Source: Paludibacteraceae bacterium
GTDB taxonomy: Bacteria > Bacteroidota > Bacteroidia > Bacteroidales > Paludibacteraceae
Direction: 5' to 3'
DNA: 58,364 nt
Assembly (NCBI GenBank): GCA_017448985.1
Contig: JAFSKL010000018.1
Span: 1 to 58,364, forward strand
In this document: positions 50,901 through 58,297 of the stretch, piece by piece
Numbering within the stretch: the first letter of the stretch is position 1
How the letters are laid out: the number at the start of each line of letters is the position of its first letter
Notes under the pieces: model-generated
The model's input: the letters and a program-made list of their open reading frames with translations, nothing else
What the model was told of the DNA's origin: nothing
Database searches by the model: none
Program-made: the position numbers and the translations under genes

Positions 50901-53078
50901 GAGCCCTTCGATTGCTTTGAGGTTCTTCAGCTCGAAGAACATGTAACTCATATCCTTCCATGCAATACCGGATACAGACGGGTCGATAACAATCTTCTCA
51001 ATATTTGCTTTTCCGAACGAACCCATCCAATTGACCTGTCCTTCGTTCTTCACGCAGTAACTGTCGTAGTACAGCGTTACGGTCTTGTTGTCCTTGCCAA
51101 GCGCACCGTATAACTCGACCGGAGCTGTGAAATAACCGGGATTGTCTTTCCCGCCATCCAAATGCGCATAGGCCTTGTCCACATTGTCTCGATTATATTT
51201 GGTGAACGAACCACCCACCAAGTCTCTGCAGCCAAGGAACATATATTCCGATTGCTTAATGCCGCTCAACTGACTCCAATCGGCCTTGCTGTATATCGCC
51301 CGCAGATAGGTACAACCATCGAACATATGCGAGACATTCGTCACCTTATTCATATCAAATTCCGAGACATCCACATTCATCAACAACCAACAGTAGGCGA
51401 ATAGATAACTCATATCCGTCACTTCTGAGGTGTTGAGGTAGTTTAGGCCTTTAATAGACCGCATTCCTTTGAAGGAACTGAACCATCCACGCATACTCGT
51501 CGGACGGGCATTCTGAACAGATTTGTCTATGGTCACAGAGTTCACATCGGGATACAGGTATTTGTCCCAATGGGAAACGCCTTTCAAGTCGCCGCGTAAT
51601 TGGTCGTAACGCAGATTGCACTGAGTCCCATCCGCACCGAAATCACAGTAGAGCTCATCCATACCGGTGAAATAGCCGCCTTTCTTCGGATGGGCATAGA
51701 GCCTATTCACATACGACGCATCGTAATTCGGCAGAGATGTGCAGCCAAGGAACATGTTGCTTGAGGATGTCAGATTGGCATACGAAGCCCAACTGCAGTT
51801 GCACCAGATGGTCTTCAGTCGGCTGTCGCCTTCGAACATCGAACTCACATCAGTCGCGCTGCCCAACTCAAATCCGCACACATCCAGACTCTCCAACGCA
51901 CTACAACCGGCGAACATATGGCTCATCGTCGTCACATTGTCCGTCGTCAAAGAACTTACGTCAACGGATTTCAGTTTCGGACAATTGGCGAACATATAAC
52001 TCATATCCGTCACGTTTTCCGTATTCAGGTATTCAAGATGCTCTATGGTCTCTAAATTTGTGAAACCGTCTAACAAATGTGCAGTACTTGTCTCCCGCGC
52101 AAAGCGAACCGACTCGTCAAAGCGTACTGTTTTGGCGTTTTCTATCTCCTCCGGCTTGAAGTTTGTAAAATAGCCGAAACTATGGTAGTAGAACGTAATC
52201 GATGTGCCTTCTTTGTTGTCTTTCGTTGCGAACAGTTTCGCCGCCGCAGAGAAATAGCCGTGGGTGCTCCCGTCGTCCGGACGTGCATACGATATATCGA
52301 TATTCGAATTATCATACACCGTACCGTGATCGCCGCTTAACGAGTAGCAGCCTAAAAACATCATCATCGACATAGTGGCATCTTTGCCCTCCGTCCAATC
52401 TTTTGCGTAGATACGCTGCAGATTATCACTATTCGTGAACATCAGCAGCATTTTCGTCACCTTGCTCACGTCAAAATTCGTCAGATCCAGTGTCTCCAGA
52501 CCTGTATCGTAGAACATTCCCGTCATATCCGTCACGTTGGCGGTGTTGAACCCGCTTACATCCACATATTTTAATGCCTGGCAGGAATTGAACATGGCAC
52601 TCATATCTGTCACCCATCTGGTGCTCCAACCGGTCAGGTTGACATGAGTCAGTCGGGTACACAGCGAAAAAATCCCTGACATGTTCGTCACATTCTTCGT
52701 GTTGAACGTGCTCAAATCTAAGCGTTTAAGGCGAGTAGAGGAGAACATATTACTCATATCCATCACTTCCTGTGTGTTTAGGTATTGAAGTCCCTCTATC
52801 TCCTCCAGATACGAGAAGGAACTGAACCAATGGGAGGTGGTCAACGGCTTTGCGTGCTGAAACGAGGCGTCAATAACAACTTTCTTGACAATACCGCTCT
52901 TGTCCTTCTCATTGTTATACACCGACCAATCCGTCACGCCTTTTCGCGATGCGCGACTTTCGTCATAGTACAGCGTCAATACCTGTTTGTTTGAACTCAG
53001 CACGCCGTACATCTCACTCACTGCGTGCATATTCATCGCCCAGCAGAGGGTTACGATGAAAAGTAAAATCTTTTTCAT
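47988..53078 (-). CDS. Giant DUF285 surface protein with InlB-type repeats
   Basis: A 1,696-residue protein with a signal peptide (MKKILLFIVTLCWAMNMHA). Six modules follow, each starting with a YG-L-S-D-KTLTLYYD-like strand and containing DUF285/26-residue surface repeats such as LNTSEVTDMSYMFSHCNAL, each closing with GYFT or GYFS. About residues 1210-1640 are six InlB/Flg_new-type repeats (TVRFEDYDGTLLQ, TVTIIAENGTVTV and so on). The C-terminus is VLRDGVLYIMYNGTMYNVQ plus GRRIE. The start ATG at 53078 is used; a TTG at 53090 is the only longer option. Such proteins are usually adhesins or surface displays. The 3' 134 bp are identical to those of the LRR protein upstream. Confidence 0.88.
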   Translation of the reverse strand: MKKILLFIVTLCWAMNMHAVSEMYGVLSSNKQVLTLYYDESRASRKGVTDWSVYNNEKDKSGIVKKVVIDASFQHAKPLTTSHWFSSFSYLEEIEGLQYLNTQEVMDMSNMFSSTRLKRLDLSTFNTKNVTNMSGIFSLCTRLTHVNLTGWSTRWVTDMSAMFNSCQALKYVDVSGFNTANVTDMTGMFYDTGLETLDLTNFDVSKVTKMLLMFTNSDNLQRIYAKDWTEGKDATMSMMMFLGCYSLSGDHGTVYDNSNIDISYARPDDGSTHGYFSAAAKLFATKDNKEGTSITFYYHSFGYFTNFKPEEIENAKTVRFDESVRFARETSTAHLLDGFTNLETIEHLEYLNTENVTDMSYMFANCPKLKSVDVSSLTTDNVTTMSHMFAGCSALESLDVCGFELGSATDVSSMFEGDSRLKTIWCNCSWASYANLTSSSNMFLGCTSLPNYDASYVNRLYAHPKKGGYFTGMDELYCDFGADGTQCNLRYDQLRGDLKGVSHWDKYLYPDVNSVTIDKSVQNARPTSMRGWFSSFKGMRSIKGLNYLNTSEVTDMSYLFAYCWLLMNVDVSEFDMNKVTNVSHMFDGCTYLRAIYSKADWSQLSGIKQSEYMFLGCRDLVGGSFTKYNRDNVDKAYAHLDGGKDNPGYFTAPVELYGALGKDNKTVTLYYDSYCVKNEGQVNWMGSFGKANIEKIVIDPSVSGIAWKDMSYMFFELKNLKAIEGLQYLNTSICTDMSFMFAGCSSLTRLDISTFNIKSLTNAVGLFANCSQLERIYCDEDWSASEKLTESDYMFEGCTALKGSDGTTLDANHLDKEYARIGSGSKPGYFHISPTIYGATSEEGKVFTLYCDDQLTARSGMTDWIPVDWRDVEKIVIDVSMKKARPTSTKQWFRNFGYARRIEGIENLNTSEVTDMSYMFSHCNALECLDLNGFKMTKVKDFSYMFEECNNLERIFCDQDWHIVGEWPFYGCKKLEGNVSGAKCKGNATDTSNGYAKVGDAETPGYFSLYEYEPMEIYGLLSEDEKTLTIQYDNRRRINDGKLDWSIYCSARGFEVEEIVLDPSMSDAKPTSMEAWFNYFQHVTTITGLNGLNTSEVTDMSSLFSNCKGLTSLDLTNFNTANVTDMELMFDDCTGLTELELPSFITSNVTTMKCMFCGCTGLKKLNLNSFLTTNVTNMMMMFAGCSELTTIICTSDWYNSSCWSDWMFWGCEKLVGEMGTTYDEEKIDGTYAHVDGEGGLPGYFTTPNPPTYYTVRFEDYDGTLLQEGFVAEGKDAIPPIHPMREGYTFTGWDKDLSAVTENLEIHAVYEINHYTVTIIAENGTVTVAPEETNLTSVEYGTKLTLTAVPDEGYMFENWTNYDGTELTVNYNVTVTATFKIKTFFVTFLDKDGNQIGETQIVNWNEAAEAPEAPEVEGYKFTGWDKEFNHVTEDLTVKATYELAVYQVTLVAENGKITVEEEVNLSNLPYGTKLHLTATPDYGYTFDHWENYNPETGLTVSEDITVTAYFKPQTFTLTVTAEPAEGGTFKLGGVDENRQAAYMSDYTIEAIPAEGYEFVEWRDGDEVLDNKTTKMSGVLYGNVTIVGVFKPTIVYHTVTFLDWDATELLQEKVEEGHDAQGPETDPEREGYTFIGWSKPITNITSNLTVIAQYEKKDATGLGDVQGDNVQCTKVLRDGVLYIMYNGTMYNVQGRRIE
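48004..48137. repeat. 134-bp cassette, copy 1
   Basis: Identical, base for base, to 53691-53824. It encodes the end of the last InlB repeat, the TTGTACA-rich linker and the C-terminal motif up to MYNVQG; the final residues differ (RRIE versus QRLR). Confidence 0.95.
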
Positions 53079-53083
53079 ATCAC

Positions 53084-53104
53084 CTTTCAATTTTCAATTT
53101 ATTA
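53084..53104. repeat. Short heptad array, word CTTTCAA/TTTTCAA
   Basis: CTTTCAA, TTTTCAA, TTTATTA fill the gap between two genes. The last unit contains the stop codon of the small secreted protein. Confidence 0.65.
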
Positions 53105-53503
53105 CTCCCATGGTTCGGGAATCTCACGCATGGAGTTACGCTGTAGGCATCGTAGTGTGACGTCATGTTCGGGCATGGTGAAGCGGAAGATGTATCCGAT
53201 GGAGCTCTCGTAGTCGGGTCGTACCTCTACTCCGTCCAAGATAAAACGGTAGTCGGTGTCAGTAGCAATCATGACGAAATAGATCACCACCTGTTCTCCC
53301 GCCTTGCGTTCTGCACGCGCCGGCATCAGTCCTCGTTCGCTCAGCCACGGGTCTTTGCTTTCGGCTTTCGACTTTTGACTTTCGACTTTTTGAGCATAGG
53401 CATAATCCTGCCCGCAGAAGTCAATCTTGTAGGTTTTGTGATTGCAGGCATCCGCGCCCGCAGCAGATAATAATGTCATAAACAATAGCAGTATTCGTTT
53501 CAT
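53102..53503 (-). CDS. Small secreted protein of unknown function
   Basis: A 133-residue protein. The start is at 53503 or 53506, because a signal peptide KRILLLFMTLLSAAGADA follows; the longer frame is unlikely. Residues about 35-48 (AQKVESQKSKAESK) are encoded by a GACTTTT heptad array. The C-terminal part ending YIFRFTMPEHDVTLRC resembles one InlB-type/divergent repeat strand pair. It lies between two large surface proteins on the same strand and could be an accessory component. No family recognised. Confidence 0.65.
   Translation of the reverse strand: MKRILLLFMTLLSAAGADACNHKTYKIDFCGQDYAYAQKVESQKSKAESKDPWLSERGLMPARAERKAGEQVVIYFVMIATDTDYRFILDGVEVRPDYESSIGYIFRFTMPEHDVTLRCLQRNSMREIPEPWE
53357..53390. 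repeat. Heptad array inside the small secreted protein, word GACTTT(T/C)
   Basis: GGCTTTC, GACTTTT, GACTTTC, GACTTTT in perfect phase, in frame, giving VESQKSKAESK just after the mature N-terminus. Confidence 0.88.
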
Positions 53504-53531
53504 CATTTTATCATTTTCCCGGATTCCTTGT

Positions 53532-53561
53532 GATAGTACGGCAACCCAATGCCGTACTATC
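53532..53561. repeat. Perfect 12-bp inverted repeat
   Basis: GATAGTACGGCA and TGCCGTACTATC flank a 6-nt loop (ACCCAA) in the gap between the LRR protein and the small secreted protein. No T-run. A processing site or attenuating hairpin is possible. Confidence 0.7.
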
Positions 53562-53582
53562 TGTGTGATTCCCTTTTGGGGT

Positions 53583-53617
53583 CCCCGACGGGCGCTAACG
53601 AAGCGCGTCCGTCGGGG
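53583..53617. repeat. GC-rich hairpin
   Basis: CCCCGACGGGCGC pairs with GCGCGTCCGTCGGGG (2-nt bulge) around TAACGAA. It sits 22 bp from the previous inverted repeat and just downstream of the LRR protein stop, and could limit read-through or stabilise the upstream mRNA. Confidence 0.65.
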
Positions 53618-53674
53618 AAAGCGTAGCGCAATGCGCAGCACTATACAAGCGTGTAACGCGCAGTCGTGCAAGCA

Positions 53675-56600
53675 TTAGCGCAAGCGCTGACCTTGTACAT
53701 TGTACATTGTACCGTTGTACATTATATACAGCACGCCGTCACGGAGCACCTTTGTACATTGTACATTGTCCCCTTGTACATCTCCGAGTCCTGTCGCGTC
53801 TTTCTTCTCGTACTGTGCGATGACGGTGAGGTCGGCGGTGATGTTGGTGATGGGTTTCGACCATCCGACGAACTTATATCCTTCGCGTTCGGGGTTGGTG
53901 TCCGGTCCCTTGGCGTCCTTGCCTTCTTCTACCTTCTCGACGAACAGAACTGTCGCGTCCCAGTCAAGGAAGGTGACGGTATAAGTCTTCACGGTCTGTA
54001 CCAGTTCTACCTCTATGTTGATGGCGCCATAGACCGTGCCTGTCAGGGTGTTGGATTTCTCTGCCAAAGGAACGCCGTCACGCCACTCTTTGAGTTCCCA
54101 ACCCTCAGCGGGTTCGAGCGTCAGGGTGTAGTCCGTGCCGTAGTCATATTCTCCCTGCCCTTTGACCACACCGGCTCCGGCAGGAATGACGGTGGCTGTC
54201 ACGGTGTATTTGTTGACATTGAAGACAATCTCCACGTCGTGGTTGGCGTCAATATTCTCAAACGAGAGCGTTTGGGTCGTACGGAAGTTGTTCTCGTCGA
54301 ACAGCCACATGGAGAAGGTGTAGTGTTCATCGTCTTTGAGTGTAAACGATAGGGTGGCGTTGTCGCCCTCCGTATAAGTTCCGGCACCGGTAATCTCCAC
54401 CAACTCGGGGTCGATGCCCTTTACGGTGACGGAGATGTCAAAACTGCCTTTAGCTTGCTCGAACACGGCGCGGAAGGTGTTCTGCGTTGAACCGCCAATT
54501 GGTATTATGCCAAGTGCTTGTGTGGTATAGCTTGCCTCGTTGGACACTTCCTCCCAATCGGAAGCTATCATTGCTCCGTTATACAGCCACCTCTCCCATC
54601 TGACGAAGCGGTAGCCTTCGGCAGGCTCGGCAACGACGGTAATATCTCCGCCCTCCATGACGGTTAACTCGGTCTCCGACTCATAACCGCCTGTGCGATG
54701 CTGTTCCGGCACATTCAGACTGACGCTACCAAATGCCTCCTGACCCTCCTTAACCGTTACCTGTACATAGTCGTCTCTCATCGGCGCTGGCCATAGGGAA
54801 TAATCGAGCTGCGAAGAAACATACGTTTCCCATCCTTCGGCTTTTTCGTAATTGTGCCTTGCTGTGTACCACGGTGTGAAAGATCCGTTTACACCCTCAA
54901 AAGCGTCCTTACCGAGTGTCGGCGGATTCCATGCATAGATGTACAAGTTCTGTATGTTCTTGCATCCTTCAAAAGCACGGGCTCCTATCTCCTTCATACT
55001 TGCAGGCAGGGTGATTTTCTTCAGCGAGCTCACGTAGTGGAACGCGTCTTCCGGAATGGCGGTCACGCCCTCGGGGACAACGGCTTCCTGTAGCGGTTCG
55101 TCGCTTCCTGAGAGATAGAGATTGACCTCGTGCGGGACATAGATTTCATTAATGAAGTCAGGAATGGTCGCCGGTAGGTTTTTCATCAGCCACGGGCGGC
55201 TCTTGGAGAGCCATTCGTTGAGGTCGCCGCCGAAACGGATTTCGGTCACCCACGGGAAATATAACTGCATCAGGTACTGTTCGTGCATTTCTTCGGGGAC
55301 ATCTTTGAGGAGTTCTTTGATGAGTTCTTCTTTCTCTAACTCTTCCACATCGCCCATGCCGGCAGGGATTGTCAATTTATTCAGGTGTATGTTGCCGGCG
55401 AATGCTATAGGTGATATGGACTTGAGGCTCTTGGGCATCGTCACTTCCATAAGACTTTCACATCCACTGAAGGCATCATGTGACACGGTTGTTACCGTTT
55501 CGGGCAGTTTCAAGGTTGTCAGCGACGGGCAGTCCTCGAAAGCTCCCACACCGATAGTGGTCAGGTTCTCGGACCACGTGATTTCAGTCAACGCCTCGCA
55601 GCCTCCGAATGCAGATTCAGGGATGACGGTGAGGTTCTTGGGCAGTTTGAGTGTTGCGGCTTTTTCGCAGTACTCAAAGCTGCTCTCGTCCAATTCGGTG
55701 ATATTGTCGGGCAGGTCAATGGCTTCTAAACCGCAGTTGTAGAAAGACATTTTTCCTATCTTGGTCAGTGTGGAGGGGAACTTGACAGTCTTGATATGTA
55801 CGGCATTAGCGAAAGCGTATGGTTTAAGTTCGGTAGTGCCATTCGGGATAACCAGATCTTCTATGTCCTGTCCGCCGATGTTGAGATGTCCGCCGGAGGA
55901 GGTGTAATTCGTCCACGCATTCATTATCCATTTGTTGTCGCGGGCGAGCCACTCTTCCATCGTGCCTTCAAACACCAAGCGTGTAATCTCGAATGCAGAG
56001 TTCCAAGCACCGGTTCCATCTTCATCTGTACATTCTATATCCTCTCCGATGTCTTTGGGCATTCGTACCGTATTGCAGAGGCCGAAGGCGCGGAAGCCTA
56101 CCGTCTTCAGGTTCTTGGGTAGTGTCACGTCTAAATTGTAACAAGAGAAGAACGCGCTTTGTCCTATATCTTCCAACTCGTCCGGCAGTTCCAAAGTGGT
56201 CAGTGCCTGACAACCGAAAAATGCCGACTTGCCGATACTCTTCAAACCCATAGAGGGGAGATAGACTTCCGATAATTTCGGGCAGTTTAGGAAAAGATTT
56301 GCGGGAAGTTCCTCCATGTCGGTTATGCCGGCGAGATTAGCGGAGGTCAGTGCCTTAAACTCAGCAAAAGCACTTTCCGGCAGTTTAGTCAGCGGAATCA
56401 TGATATTGCTGCTTACTGTCACACTGGTGATGAGTTCTTTGTAGGGCATCCACGGCAGTTTGTCGGGGTCAAGTGACGAGAGGTCGCCTGCTCCGGTGAT
56501 TTGCAGCGAGACATTACCGCTACAATCTTGTACTATTCGCCAGTCGGAATACTCCTCGTCATCGAAATAAGCCCACTCTGAGGGCATATACTTGAGCGTC

Positions 56601-57430
56601 ACTTCGCCCTTGTAGCGATTAGAGTAGGTCATCGTGGCATCACATTTATAAAACGCCCCCAAACTTCCATCATGATAGTAGCATAATCCATGGGGAGTGG
56701 AAACATAATTATTTGCATCATAGGTGTCGAAACGTCCGAGACCCGAAACAGGAATGGAGTTTAGGAAAATTTCACCTTCCTTTGCCGAGTTAGTAAACGC
56801 AAAATGATAGTCACCATAACCTAAATCAACCGTTACCGGCTTCACGGGTGTTACTAAGTTTTTGTAGAATATTTCACCATCATTCGTGTTTATGTCGAGA
56901 TTGAGTTTATGGAATTTGCTTTTGTCGCTTAGAAGTTCGGCAAGGTCAAGTGTATTCAGATGCAGGTGCGTATTATACATACAGAAAACATCAGAATTTG
57001 CCGCTGCGGAGGTCGCGTTGATGGTAAGCGTTACATCTTCCGTTATGCTGTTATTGGCGAAATACACTTCTATAGGGTCAGCAGTAGAGCCCATAATGAA
57101 AAACAAATCATGATCTTTAACACTATGATTGATTGTAAGGTTTTGGTCAAACCCCACTAAAATGACATCGAAGTCATCGCCGCTATACTCAAAGAGGCGC
57201 ACATCGTCCGGCACATTAAGTGTTTGCTCGGGGTATTCCCCGAAAATGATTCGCAGCACCTTGCTTTCAGTGTCTTGGTCAATGGTAATGTTACCGATTT
57301 GGGTTTCACCATCCTTGAGGGTTATTTTTTGCCCCAATACAGTGAAGAAGTTCGTTTTGGCATTGGCGGTTGTCATCCCCGCCCACAACATGGTTGCCAG
57401 AGCAACCCAAAATAAGATTTTCTGTTTCAT
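53675..57430 (-). CDS. BspA-like LRR surface protein with InlB-type repeats
   Basis: A 1,251-residue protein with signal peptide MKQKILFWVALATMLWAG. Residues about 25-330 are unassigned. About 330-870 are BspA-type LRR_5 repeats (LPDELEDIGQSAFFSCYNL, LPKNLTVIPESAFGGCEAL). About 920-1200 are divergent and classical InlB-type repeats. It ends VLRDGVLYIMYNGTMYNVQ plus GQRLR. BspA relatives bind host or bacterial surfaces; the target here is unknown. It has its own promoter and heads a run with the small secreted protein and the DUF285 protein. The last 134 bp before its final five codons are identical to those of the DUF285 gene. Confidence 0.9.
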   Translation of the reverse strand: MKQKILFWVALATMLWAGMTTANAKTNFFTVLGQKITLKDGETQIGNITIDQDTESKVLRIIFGEYPEQTLNVPDDVRLFEYSGDDFDVILVGFDQNLTINHSVKDHDLFFIMGSTADPIEVYFANNSITEDVTLTINATSAAANSDVFCMYNTHLHLNTLDLAELLSDKSKFHKLNLDINTNDGEIFYKNLVTPVKPVTVDLGYGDYHFAFTNSAKEGEIFLNSIPVSGLGRFDTYDANNYVSTPHGLCYYHDGSLGAFYKCDATMTYSNRYKGEVTLKYMPSEWAYFDDEEYSDWRIVQDCSGNVSLQITGAGDLSSLDPDKLPWMPYKELITSVTVSSNIMIPLTKLPESAFAEFKALTSANLAGITDMEELPANLFLNCPKLSEVYLPSMGLKSIGKSAFFGCQALTTLELPDELEDIGQSAFFSCYNLDVTLPKNLKTVGFRAFGLCNTVRMPKDIGEDIECTDEDGTGAWNSAFEITRLVFEGTMEEWLARDNKWIMNAWTNYTSSGGHLNIGGQDIEDLVIPNGTTELKPYAFANAVHIKTVKFPSTLTKIGKMSFYNCGLEAIDLPDNITELDESSFEYCEKAATLKLPKNLTVIPESAFGGCEALTEITWSENLTTIGVGAFEDCPSLTTLKLPETVTTVSHDAFSGCESLMEVTMPKSLKSISPIAFAGNIHLNKLTIPAGMGDVEELEKEELIKELLKDVPEEMHEQYLMQLYFPWVTEIRFGGDLNEWLSKSRPWLMKNLPATIPDFINEIYVPHEVNLYLSGSDEPLQEAVVPEGVTAIPEDAFHYVSSLKKITLPASMKEIGARAFEGCKNIQNLYIYAWNPPTLGKDAFEGVNGSFTPWYTARHNYEKAEGWETYVSSQLDYSLWPAPMRDDYVQVTVKEGQEAFGSVSLNVPEQHRTGGYESETELTVMEGGDITVVAEPAEGYRFVRWERWLYNGAMIASDWEEVSNEASYTTQALGIIPIGGSTQNTFRAVFEQAKGSFDISVTVKGIDPELVEITGAGTYTEGDNATLSFTLKDDEHYTFSMWLFDENNFRTTQTLSFENIDANHDVEIVFNVNKYTVTATVIPAGAGVVKGQGEYDYGTDYTLTLEPAEGWELKEWRDGVPLAEKSNTLTGTVYGAINIEVELVQTVKTYTVTFLDWDATVLFVEKVEEGKDAKGPDTNPEREGYKFVGWSKPITNITADLTVIAQYEKKDATGLGDVQGDNVQCTKVLRDGVLYIMYNGTMYNVQGQRLR
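53691..53824. repeat. 134-bp cassette, copy 2
   Basis: Identical to 48004-48137. Sequence similarity drops sharply on both sides although both genes continue with InlB-type repeats upstream. It includes two TTGTACA heptad stretches. Confidence 0.95.
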
Positions 57431-57518
57431 AGAAATTAAAAATTTATTTGTTGGTTACTGATTTTGTTGTTTCAATACAAAAACGGGTTATTGGTTATGT
57501 TTCTACACAAACTCGCTG

Positions 57519-57549
57519 CAAAGTTACAAAATTTTTCTGACATACGCAA
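57519..57549 (-). promoter_or_regulatory. Promoter of the surface-protein run
   Basis: TTG (57547-57549) and TAACTTTG (57519-57526), 20 nt apart, about 90 bp before the LRR protein start. Confidence 0.75.
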
Positions 57550-57645
57550 GTATTTGTGACGAAAAAAAAACGTTTTTTCACGAAATGATAAATCTTTTTA
57601 ATAAAATGATAAATGTTGCGCATATTTACTCCCCGCGGATCCTTC

Positions 57646-57720
57646 CGTTCGAAGTGCCGTAGCACTGGCACGAGGGCTGTGCCCGAAATAATCGTGCCCT
57701 TTAGGGCTAAGAAGTCGTGC
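57646..57720. repeat. Palindromic word repeat
   Basis: GTGCCGTAGCACTGGCAC, GGGCTGTGCCC and GCCCTTTAGGGC follow one another. Similar GGGCTTTAGCCC words occur at 25081-25111. Confidence 0.6.
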
Positions 57721-58005
57721 GAGTTCCAACGTTTGCGAGTGCAAATATATGTCGTTTTTCTGCCTTTTTGTTGGTCAAAATAACCAATTGTTACAAAAAT
57801 CGCCACTCGCGTCCCATTATTTTTTTCTAACTTCATTGTAAATGATTGTATGTAGGCATATTATTAAGAAGAGCAAACGGATTTGATCTAACGATTTTAT
57901 TTTTGTTTACTGCTTTTATCTGGTAAACTAGAAGACCAGAAGACTAGTTGACCATCAAAATTTTCGTGTTTCAAAATGTTCTTTTTTACGCATAGAGATC
58001 TTCTC

Positions 58006-58038
58006 GTGGTTAAACCGTGGTTAAAGCGTGGTTAAAAA
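58006..58038. repeat. Three 11-bp direct repeats, GTGGTTAAA(C/G/A)(C/A)
   Basis: GTGGTTAAACC, GTGGTTAAAGC and GTGGTTAAAAA are head to tail. The 11-bp step is close to one helical turn, as in iteron or regulator-binding arrays. There is no adjacent gene in the window. Confidence 0.6.
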
Positions 58039-58138
58039 CTACGCAACAATATCCCGAAATGTCTGATTTTGATTCCCTTTTCTTTTGGCTTACATCATCT
58101 ATCGTTTCCATAAGAATGCTTTTTTTAAAATTTGTAAA

Positions 58139-58266
58139 TACTACTGATGCGTTAACTTAAGTGACGTGCTCTGTATATTGTTTATATTCAGCAACTTGTG
58201 GATATATTCTGACTTTTTGATTTGAATAATATATGTTTTTTTCTTAAAGTTATCGCATCAGTACTA
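58139..58266. mobile_element. Possible MITE (inverted repeats about 23 bp)
   Basis: TACTACTGATGCGTTAACTT plus AAG at the left matches the reverse complement of the right end (TAGTACTGATGCGATAACTT plus TAAG) with few differences. The ends enclose about 80 AT-rich non-coding bases. A clear target duplication was not identified. Confidence 0.5.
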
Positions 58267-58297
58267 ATTATTCATTATTCATTAATCATTATTCATT
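58267..58297. repeat. Heptad array, word ATTATTC
   Basis: ATTATTC, ATTATTC, ATTAATC, ATTATTC plus ATT, immediately after the right inverted repeat of the candidate MITE. Confidence 0.8.

Noticed and set aside
57495..57836. 113-codon minus frame upstream of the LRR protein
   Set aside because: It covers the promoter and palindromic repeats and has no signal or family features.
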